Of a stretch of 23,863 nt of DNA, positions 7,841 to 13,672 are shown in pieces. The stretch is taken from positions 1 to 23,863 of IMG/VR virus record IMGVR_UViG_3300007538_000187; one strand, written 5' to 3'. The number at the start of each line of letters is the position of its first letter. The stretch's first letter is position 1. Under the pieces are notes generated by a model. The model was not told where the DNA came from. It saw only the letters and a program-made list of their open reading frames with translations, and searched no databases. Position numbers and translations under genes: made by a program. Origin of the DNA: a virus.

Positions 7841-8431
7841 CTAGAAAGGCCAACTTTTATCACTCATTGGACCATTATTGTTGTTGAAGCCACCCATTCT
7901 ATCATGCAGAGGAGAAAATGAAAAATTCAATGTAATTTCTCTAGGAACATTCTCACCAGCTCCAACCTCAACACCATCTGTTGTGTTATAATCAATTCCA
8001 AAAGAAGTAAAGAACCCTGGCAACATATCACTTTCTGAGAGGACTTCATAGCCTCCAACAAGTAATGGACTACATTTAACTGCATACAATGGAGGAGCTT
8101 TTAGAATGTTTGGTCTATCTATTAGTACATTACCAGTATCATAAACAGGATACATAGTTGAAGCCATAAGTTTTACTTGTGTAAAGAAATCAGATGTTTG
8201 TGTTTCTGACTCTATCTTGATACTAAATGATATTTCTCGAGTTGTTCCGGAATAAGTTTTTATCTGATCAATTCTTCCATAAACTGCTTCTTGGTTTATA
8301 TTTGCAGAATAACTATCACTAAAGGATTGAATGTCACCAGTAAATGACCATATTTTATTTCTTGCAAAGGAATAGACATGAACCTGTTGATCTGTTTGAT
8401 TGCCAAAAGTTTTTAAAAGACTACCACCCAT
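7841..8431 (-). CDS. gp48/gp54-like tail tube initiator / baseplate protein
   Basis: 196 residues, beta-rich. The pattern is YSGTTREISFSIKIES (about residues 79-94), a helix ending in MASTMYPVYDTG, then APPLYAVKCSPLL, GFFTSFGIDYNTTDGVEVG and finally PREITLNFSFSPLHDR. This order (strand, helix, "YP.Y", "APPL..v", "pGf.tsv...", "P..i.L.fsf..lH") is typical of tube-like baseplate proteins that cap the hub and nucleate the tube, represented in T4 by gp48 and gp54, which are structurally related to gp19. It lies between the tape measure and the LysM/hub genes, where such a protein is expected. AAGGAA precedes the start. Which of gp48 or gp54 it matches cannot be told. Confidence 0.6.
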   Translation of the reverse strand: MGGSLLKTFGNQTDQQVHVYSFARNKIWSFTGDIQSFSDSYSANINQEAVYGRIDQIKTYSGTTREISFSIKIESETQTSDFFTQVKLMASTMYPVYDTGNVLIDRPNILKAPPLYAVKCSPLLVGGYEVLSESDMLPGFFTSFGIDYNTTDGVEVGAGENVPREITLNFSFSPLHDRMGGFNNNNGPMSDKSWPF

Positions 8432-8446
8432 TTTATTTTTCCTTTA

Positions 8447-10906
8447 TTATTGTTGCATTACATTATGAATGTAAGCATCAAGTTGTGTTCCATCTGCAAG
8501 AACTAGTTTCAAGTTTCCAAATGAGTTGTTAATACTGTAACTTGGATTAAACGTATTGCTTAAAGAATAACTTGCAGATGCGCCTGCGGCTTGTCCTGCT
8601 ATATACTTTCCACCTGATGCAATTGTCGCCATTGAATTCAATGTTGTCATTAGTTCAATTTTCTTTTGATTTCCCAAGCCTTCTAAAGCAGCAGAAGCAT
8701 CTTTTATTCCCTCCGCTAATAGATAAACATTATCAAAAGCTCCATCAAGCATTGCCGAAGCAAATAAATTCAACTCTTTGAACATTGAAGATAAACTTGA
8801 AGCTACCATATCAACAGCATAAGCCACTCCTCCCATCGCAAGACCTAATAATAGTATCAAAGCAATAGCACCTCCTCCAACAGTTTGAACAGCAACTAAT
8901 GCAGGAATTATTGCTGCTAGAGCATAGCCAAAAGCAAATAGTCCAAGTGCAGCTGGCAATGCAGATTCTCCAAGGCCTCCAAAAGCTTTAACAAGATAAG
9001 AAATACCAAATGCCGCAACACCAATAGCAGCACCAATTCCTATAGCAGCTAAAACCAACACACCAATTCCAGCAGCACCCGTTAAAGCAGCTGCGGCAAT
9101 TATTTCTATAGCAGCTGCTATTCCACCAGCAGCTGCTGGCATTTGAGACCCAGCTACAACAGCAGCCTCTCCTGCTCCAAATAAACCAGCTGTTAAAGGT
9201 CCAAATAATGCCAAAAGTGGACCAATCGTACCGCTTAAAAATGCCCAAGCACCACCGAACAATACAAGAATAGGGATCAACCCACCAGTGTAAGTATTGA
9301 TCCAAGCAATACCAGTAGCAAATTTTTCAATCAAATCAATAGCATATTCTAAAAATCCCATAAATTGCTTGTTTGCAACAATAGATTGAATCGCATTTGC
9401 AAACTTTTCTTGCAATGGTATAGTAGCTTTAACAGCATCAGCAAACTTTTGTTGAATATCAGCTTGTTTGTTCATTTCTTTTTGTGATCTTCTGTAAGCT
9501 CCAAGAGACATGCCGAATATCTGGTTTGCTTTAGCCATATCAGATATTCCAGCGGCATTTGCAATAGCTTTTTGAGTGAACCTATCCATTTGAGAGAACT
9601 GTTGCCCAGATGCTTGAACAGATTTAATAATTTGTTCAATTCTTTTGTCTTCATCCATCATTAACATTCTTGTTGCTGACATTTGAGACCCAAGAACAGC
9701 ATTAAGTTTTGCTGTTGTTTCAGCAGCATCCGCAAATGTGTCAAATTTCTGTGCAATTCCAAGTAATTCTGACATTTCAACACCAGAGTTTCTTGCAGCA
9801 GCAGCTAAATTCTTGAATATCTTTATTGACTTTGTTCCTTGTGCAGCAAGAACTGACGAAGCAGCTGAAAAGTCTTTTATCATTCTTTGTGAAGATAGAC
9901 CAATATTAGTCCCGATCATTGCAAGTTCTTGAGTTAACTCGGCAGCTTGTTTATTAGACACACCCATTGATTTGGTCATTATATTTAGGGTTTGTGTAAA
10001 CTCTTGACCTGAAACACCAAGTCTTTGAAAGTCAGCTCCCATTGCTCCAAGCTGTTTTACTGATTCAAATGACATATCGTTCATTCCGATAAGATTATCA
10101 TTGAAAGCTAAAAGAGCTTGAGAAGTGTTCTCCATGGATCTTCCCATTTCGTAACCTTCAAGCTTAACATCTGATAAAACATCTTGAAACTTAGTTCCAG
10201 CACCTGTCGCAGCAGCCATTTTTGCACCAGCAGCATCAATTTGCAAGGCTAGTCCAACGTAAGACTCCAAAATAGAAGCGGCAATATTTTGAGCAGAGAA
10301 CATTTGCTTTGCTGCTTTAGCAAACTTCTCTTGTTCTTCTTTTGAAGATGCAATTTTCTTTCCGATATTTGTCCAACCTTGAACAGTTTTCAAGAGTTTT
10401 GAGTTTCCAAGTCCAATCTTTGATGCAATTCCTCCAAGAATATCATCATATTCTGATACATTTTCTTTTAGTTTATCTACTATATCATCTTGTTTGTCTA
10501 ATTTTTCGTTGAGATTTTCAACAGTTAAATTAACTTCTTCGAATTCTCCATTAAACTTAGTTATTTCCTTTGTTAATTGATTTTCAAGTTTAAGAAGTTC
10601 TTGTCCTTCTGTGATGCCTTTTTGTTTCATATTGGAAATACTTTTTTGAAGATCTTCTATTTTTCTCATCTCTTCTAAAATTATTTCTTGCTGTCTTATT
10701 TCTGCATCACGCATCATGCCGAACTGTTCCATGGTGGAAAGTTCTAATCTCATATCATCAATCTTGTCTTTTCTATTTCTAGCTTCTTTGGCTTGTCTTC
10801 TTAAGCGATCTTCTGCTAAGAGGTCCAAAGTCCTGTCAAGTTCAACATGTTCTTTTTTCTGTTCGGTAACTTCTTTTGCATTTTTTACATCATTTTCATT
10901 CGACAT
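8447..10906 (-). CDS. Tail tape measure protein
   Basis: 819 residues, the usual tape-measure layout. About 1-165 is charged coiled coil (Glu/Lys/Gln-rich heptads). About 200-480 is Ala/Gly/Ser/Met-rich helical sequence of tape-measure type, with segments such as QAAELTQELAMIGTNIG and AAAARNSGVEMSELLGIAQ. About 535-705 is a long hydrophobic Ala/Gly/Ile/Leu stretch that could insert in the host membrane during DNA entry, as in other tape measures. At the usual ~1.5 angstrom per residue the tail would be roughly 120 nm, which is an inference. It is longer than T4 gp29 (590 aa). The start has GAGGG upstream and follows the 122-aa gene by three bases. It sits between the tube/chaperone-like genes and the baseplate genes. 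Confidence 0.88.
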   Translation of the reverse strand: MSNENDVKNAKEVTEQKKEHVELDRTLDLLAEDRLRRQAKEARNRKDKIDDMRLELSTMEQFGMMRDAEIRQQEIILEEMRKIEDLQKSISNMKQKGITEGQELLKLENQLTKEITKFNGEFEEVNLTVENLNEKLDKQDDIVDKLKENVSEYDDILGGIASKIGLGNSKLLKTVQGWTNIGKKIASSKEEQEKFAKAAKQMFSAQNIAASILESYVGLALQIDAAGAKMAAATGAGTKFQDVLSDVKLEGYEMGRSMENTSQALLAFNDNLIGMNDMSFESVKQLGAMGADFQRLGVSGQEFTQTLNIMTKSMGVSNKQAAELTQELAMIGTNIGLSSQRMIKDFSAASSVLAAQGTKSIKIFKNLAAAARNSGVEMSELLGIAQKFDTFADAAETTAKLNAVLGSQMSATRMLMMDEDKRIEQIIKSVQASGQQFSQMDRFTQKAIANAAGISDMAKANQIFGMSLGAYRRSQKEMNKQADIQQKFADAVKATIPLQEKFANAIQSIVANKQFMGFLEYAIDLIEKFATGIAWINTYTGGLIPILVLFGGAWAFLSGTIGPLLALFGPLTAGLFGAGEAAVVAGSQMPAAAGGIAAAIEIIAAAALTGAAGIGVLVLAAIGIGAAIGVAAFGISYLVKAFGGLGESALPAALGLFAFGYALAAIIPALVAVQTVGGGAIALILLLGLAMGGVAYAVDMVASSLSSMFKELNLFASAMLDGAFDNVYLLAEGIKDASAALEGLGNQKKIELMTTLNSMATIASGGKYIAGQAAGASASYSLSNTFNPSYSINNSFGNLKLVLADGTQLDAYIHNVMQQ

Positions 10907-10909
10907 CTA

Positions 10910-11278
10910 TTATCCCTCGTCTTTGAATGGCCAAGTGATTCCCGTTGTTTGTTCAAAGTGTCCAACGGCTTGGTCCAACATCTCTTTTGTTTTTTGAGAT
11001 TGAGGATGGTCTTTTCCATGCTTGATAAAATTATCAAGATATTCTTTTTCGGCCATAATTGCTCGAGAATAGGCTTTAACGTCTTCAACCTCTCCTCGTA
11101 TCACAAACTTTAGTTTGGGGCCTTCATCGTCCTCTGAGAGCCTTTGATGAGCTTTTAAATCAGCAGTCATTGTAACATCTTCTCCATACATATAACGTAG
11201 AAATGTTTTGTTCCAATCTGCAAATGCTCTCATCCAAGATTCGGTTAATAATTTCTTTTTTGTAAAGTCTAGTTCCAT
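10910..11278 (-). CDS. Unknown 122-aa protein preceding the tape measure
   Basis: No family recognised. It is mostly helical and charged, with Trp/Tyr near the N terminus (SWMRAFADWNKTFLRYMYGED), a middle strand-like part (KLKFVIRGEVEDVKAY) and a C terminus ending in TWPFKDEG. It has GAGGAAC before the ATG and is the first gene of its own unit: a terminator (11314-11336) and the repeated promoter-like motif (11298-11308) lie just upstream. It runs into the tape measure with a three-base gap, so a tail-assembly or minor tail role is likely but only by position. The N-terminal ATG is the best start, because the promoter motif is only 19 bases away and leaves no room for a longer form. Confidence 0.78.
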   Translation of the reverse strand: MELDFTKKKLLTESWMRAFADWNKTFLRYMYGEDVTMTADLKAHQRLSEDDEGPKLKFVIRGEVEDVKAYSRAIMAEKEYLDNFIKHGKDHPQSQKTKEMLDQAVGHFEQTTGITWPFKDEG

Positions 11279-11297
11279 TAGTAGTTCCTCGCTTATT

Positions 11298-11308
11298 AAT
11301 AAGTAGTT
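11298..11308 (-). promoter_or_regulatory. Repeated late-promoter-like motif (122-aa / tape-measure unit)
   Basis: Reads AACTACTTATT on the minus strand, identical to the copies at 16562-16572 and 20132-20142. It lies 19 bases before the start codon and just after a strong terminator. It overlaps a 12-base palindrome, CTTATTAATAAG (11292-11303). No -35-like element is evident. Confidence 0.55.
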
Positions 11309-11313
11309 TAATT

Positions 11314-11336
11314 AAAAAAACCCGATTATTATCGGG
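11314..11336 (-). terminator. Rho-independent terminator after the small chaperone-like gene
   Basis: On the minus strand CCCGAT, loop AATA, ATCGGG forms a perfect 6-bp stem followed at once by seven T. The TAA stop of the upstream gene (11331-11329) lies at the stem/loop junction. This separates the sheath-to-gp26 unit from the tape-measure unit. Confidence 0.88.
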
Positions 11337-11535
11337 TCTTCTTTGATGCCTTTTCGGCGGCTTTGTTTTCTTCTTCATATTGTTGAACCAATCTTTGGTA
11401 AAACCAATTTCTTAATCCAACGGGCAAATTGTAAACTTCGATAAAAGACCAACCGCCATAATGTTTCATAAGAAATATTTGTTCATACAATTGTTTAGAA
11501 TATTCATTGTTTAGGCCAAAAAAACTCCGCTCCAA
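11329..11535 (-). CDS. Small tail-assembly/baseplate chaperone-like protein, TTG start
   Basis: 68 residues if started at the TTG at 11535-11533, chosen because an exact GGAGG (11546-11542) lies six bases upstream. An ATG at 11559 and another TTG at 11586 give longer forms with no good ribosome site. The core, YEQIFLMKHYGGWSF followed by YNLPVGLRNWFYQRL, resembles the small proteins next to gp26 in T4-like phages, and the style fits a gp51-like or tail-chaperone role. The C terminus is Lys/Glu/Ala-rich. It overlaps the end of the gp26-like gene by 32 bases in the +1 frame. A T7 run in the overlap could allow frameshifting to make a fused product. Its stop lies inside the terminator hairpin. 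Gene reality is likely; function is tentative. Confidence 0.65.
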   Translation of the reverse strand: MERSFFGLNNEYSKQLYEQIFLMKHYGGWSFIEVYNLPVGLRNWFYQRLVQQYEEENKAAEKASKKTR

Positions 11536-12328
11536 GCGGCACCTCCAATTCTTGTTCATAACCACAAGATTTGCATGCAAAGTCAAATTTCAACTCAACA
11601 TTTGGAGAGATTTCTTTGTAAAACTTTTTAAGAGTTAAAGAATCTTTAAGAGGCATAAGATCAATAAATTGATTAACCATTCCTTTGTCTTGGACACCAT
11701 TAGCTGAAACAACCATTAGTTTGTATTGGTCTGTTACTGTTGATTCATCTTTTTTCTTCTTTTTAGAATCTGTCATTCTTTCCACAATTAAACGCTCTTC
11801 TTTTGAGGTTAATTGTTTAATTTCTAGAGTAACACCAGATTGTGGCAATTTTAATTCATAAAGACCTTTTTCGTTTGGTTCCAAAGAAGATCCATAATGA
11901 ATTGATTTATCGTTTAAATCATATGTTACTTGATTTTTAGTGAAACAAGAAGGACATACAATTTCTGTATTATAGTCTGGACCGTATCCTGTTATTCTTG
12001 AGTCTATAAGAATAGCGTTTTTGTCTCCAATCAAAATAGAATCAAGTTGAATTGATTTGTCCACCAAGATATTTTGGATAAAACGATCAAGTACAATTCC
12101 TTTCTTTATTAAAGATTCAGATGTTAAAATATCTTCGTCTTTTGCTGTCATTTGAAAAACTTCAATTACTTCTTGATCTTTCAAAGGATGACCTTCGGGA
12201 TATCCTTTTCCTTTTGAAGGAAGATCGACAAATAATGTCGGCTTAACAAAGTTTAATAATGGGTTTTCGGTTGGCTGTTGTGCGGGCTCAACCGGAGGCC
12301 CGATTCTATCATTGTTGTTTCTGCTCAT
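11504..12328 (-). CDS. 26: gp26-like baseplate hub-assembly protein with zinc ribbon
   Basis: 274 residues. LPSKGKGYPEGHPL (36-49), then MTAKDEDILTSESLIKKG (60-77) and LIGDKNAILIDSRITGYG (99-116) match the T4 gp26-type base-plate family in order. Two Cys pairs, CPSC (125-128) and CKSC (252-255), could bind zinc together. The family ends in a short acidic/aromatic tail, here GAEFFWPKQ. Lys-rich low complexity (189-193) and a Pro/Gln-rich N terminus are likely disordered. It lies between the tube genes and the tape measure, where other phages keep tail-assembly chaperones, and T4 gp26 is needed for hub assembly. AGGAG precedes the ATG. The last 32 bases overlap the small downstream gene. Longer than T4 gp26 (208 aa). 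Confidence 0.78.
   Translation of the reverse strand: MSRNNNDRIGPPVEPAQQPTENPLLNFVKPTLFVDLPSKGKGYPEGHPLKDQEVIEVFQMTAKDEDILTSESLIKKGIVLDRFIQNILVDKSIQLDSILIGDKNAILIDSRITGYGPDYNTEIVCPSCFTKNQVTYDLNDKSIHYGSSLEPNEKGLYELKLPQSGVTLEIKQLTSKEERLIVERMTDSKKKKKDESTVTDQYKLMVVSANGVQDKGMVNQFIDLMPLKDSLTLKKFYKEISPNVELKFDFACKSCGYEQELEVPLGAEFFWPKQ
11542..11546 (-). promoter_or_regulatory. Ribosome site that decides the TTG start of the small gene
   Basis: GGAGG on the minus strand, within the gp26-like coding region, six bases before a TTG at 11535-11533. It is the only strong ribosome site near the start of this reading frame and argues for independent initiation rather than only frameshifting. Confidence 0.6.
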
Positions 12329-12336
12329 TTTTACTC

Positions 12337-13047
12337 CTATTCTAAGCTAGCTTGATGTTTTGGTTGGTTTTTTGGTTGTCTTTGATTAACTCTATTTCTA
12401 ATTTTTTCTTTCTTTTCTAGTTGTAATCCTGTGCTTGCTTCACCAGTTTGGAAAAATGGAGACGCTTCATCAGTTGTCTCTGGTCTTGCAATGTCATATG
12501 AAAAAGTAATTGAAATTTCATTTAATTCATCAGAGCTGTAATCTCCACCACCAAAATCAATTTCAGATATCAAGATATTTTCTATAATCCACTTCTCATT
12601 AGCATCATATTCTTTTTGATAATGTCTTTCGATTTCAATTTTATTTAATTTTCCACCAGATTGGATAAGAACGCCATCCAACCACGTTTCAACAAAGCCT
12701 TCATTATAAACACCATTTCCTCGAGAAATTAAAAGTCCAGATTTTTGTTGGTGGTCGTCGAGAATATTAGCCATCCCAAACCAAAACATTTGTGTAGACA
12801 TATCTCTTGTTGTTATATCTGTTGTTTGTGGAATCATAACATCAGCAAATGTAACTGTTATTGGCTGCCACTTAGTCGGTCCTGGCTTGTATACTGCGTT
12901 ACCGCCAAATCCTGTTTGAATTTCTTGCTTCTCTTGTGATAATTTTGGAAATTGTGCTGTCTTTACCCACCAAATAATACCGCCAAAGTTCAAGGAAAAC
13001 CTAAACTTTGGCAATATTTTCATATCCGGACTTGTCCAAAAAGACAT
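12337..13047 (-). CDS. Second tail tube-like protein (gp19 paralogue)
   Basis: 236 residues. It matches its neighbour, the tail tube protein, at both ends: SFWTSP start, PKFRFSLNF and IIWWVKTAQFPKLS near the N terminus, and FGGGDYSSDELNEISITFSYD near residues 173-193. The tube protein has FGDFDYSSEDMREISLSFKYD. The middle is longer, and a basic Gln/Pro/Arg/Lys-rich tail of about 35 residues is added at the C terminus. Likely roles are a special ring at one end of the tube (initiator or terminator) or a minor tube subunit. Tandem gp19 paralogues arise by duplication. AGAGGT precedes the ATG, with 13 bases to the gene upstream. Family assignment is firm; the exact role is open. Confidence 0.8.
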   Translation of the reverse strand: MSFWTSPDMKILPKFRFSLNFGGIIWWVKTAQFPKLSQEKQEIQTGFGGNAVYKPGPTKWQPITVTFADVMIPQTTDITTRDMSTQMFWFGMANILDDHQQKSGLLISRGNGVYNEGFVETWLDGVLIQSGGKLNKIEIERHYQKEYDANEKWIIENILISEIDFGGGDYSSDELNEISITFSYDIARPETTDEASPFFQTGEASTGLQLEKKEKIRNRVNQRQPKNQPKHQASLE

Positions 13048-13060
13048 TTAAACCTCTGTG

Positions 13061-13612
13061 TTATCCATTAGTGAAGAAATCACTACCCGCTTTCGCACCG
13101 TTTTTAAATTCGCAAGATGCCCAATCGTATTTAAATGACAATGAAATTTCTCTCATATCTTCTGAACTATAATCAAAATCTCCAAACTTTACGTTTGTAA
13201 TGAAAGCATTGTGAAGTGTCCACTTTTCAACAGTATTTCCCTCAGCGTCTTGTGTTTCAATTGAAAGTTCTCCATTGTTTCCAACAAGAGAAGCTTTAGT
13301 AAATGTTTTAAATGCATTATCCAATTCACCAAATTTTGGAATTTCATATCCTGCTGCTTGGATCAAAGAAAGTGTCTTGTGAACAACATCATTATCACCA
13401 GCTGGGTCAACAAGAGTTACTTCAACATCAGACCATTTGATTTTTCCGGGAAAATTGAATACGTGATCTGAAAAAGCGTGTTCAATTGATGTGATTTCAT
13501 AAGATGGTGCTGTAACAGATTTAACGTACCAAGCTATTTCTTGATTGAAAAGTCTAACCAAAAATCTATATTTTCTTTTAGGATCAGCGGCTGGTGAACT
13601 CCAAAATGTCAT
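13061..13612 (-). CDS. 19: Tail tube protein, gp19-like
   Basis: 183 residues, close to T4 gp19 (163). The N terminus TFWSSP, then KYRFLVRLFNQEIAWYVKSV, the APSYEI strand and VFNFPGKIKWSDVEVTLVDP are the typical tube-protein pattern. The C-terminal LSFKYDWASCEF strand closes the barrel. Hexameric rings stack inside the sheath to form the DNA channel. It follows the sheath gene directly, as in T4. A strong AGGAG lies upstream of the ATG. A promoter-like motif (13639-13649) and a hairpin at the sheath stop precede it, which suggests its own high-level transcript, as expected for a major virion protein. Confidence 0.9.
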   Translation of the reverse strand: MTFWSSPAADPKRKYRFLVRLFNQEIAWYVKSVTAPSYEITSIEHAFSDHVFNFPGKIKWSDVEVTLVDPAGDNDVVHKTLSLIQAAGYEIPKFGELDNAFKTFTKASLVGNNGELSIETQDAEGNTVEKWTLHNAFITNVKFGDFDYSSEDMREISLSFKYDWASCEFKNGAKAGSDFFTNG

Positions 13613-13638
13613 AATTTATTTCTCCTGTAAATTCTATT

Positions 13639-13649
13639 ATTAAATAGTG
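13639..13649 (-). promoter_or_regulatory. Repeated late-promoter-like motif (tail tube)
   Basis: CACTATTTAAT on the minus strand, one of six related sites. It lies 26 bases before the tube start and overlaps by two bases the hairpin that ends the sheath gene. Least exact copy of the set. Confidence 0.45.
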
Positions 13650-13672
13650 GTGTAGATTAGAATTCTACACCA
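13648..13672 (-). terminator. Perfect 9-bp hairpin enclosing the sheath stop codon
   Basis: TGGTGTAGA, 7-base loop, TCTACACCA on the minus strand. The sheath TAA (13659-13657) is in the loop. There is no run of T downstream (CTATTTAATAATAG), so it may be a weak or rho-assisted terminator, or an mRNA-stabilising or processing hairpin between two abundant messages. Confidence 0.5.

Noticed and set aside
8988-9305. 105-codon minus-strand frame rich in Trp/Cys inside the tape measure
   Set aside because: Out-of-frame reading of GCT/GGA/ATT codons of the hydrophobic tape-measure segment.
8790-9305. Long hydrophobic stretch as a separate membrane protein or holin
   Set aside because: It is in frame within the 819-aa tape measure, where such a segment is usual.
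11536-11586. Longer forms of the small chaperone-like gene starting at TTG 11586 or ATG 11559
   Set aside because: No good ribosome site for either; GGAGG fits the TTG at 11535. The ATG form cannot be fully excluded.
13648-13672. Inverted repeat as an attachment site or insertion-sequence end
   Set aside because: It encloses the sheath stop and has no second copy or transposase/integrase nearby.
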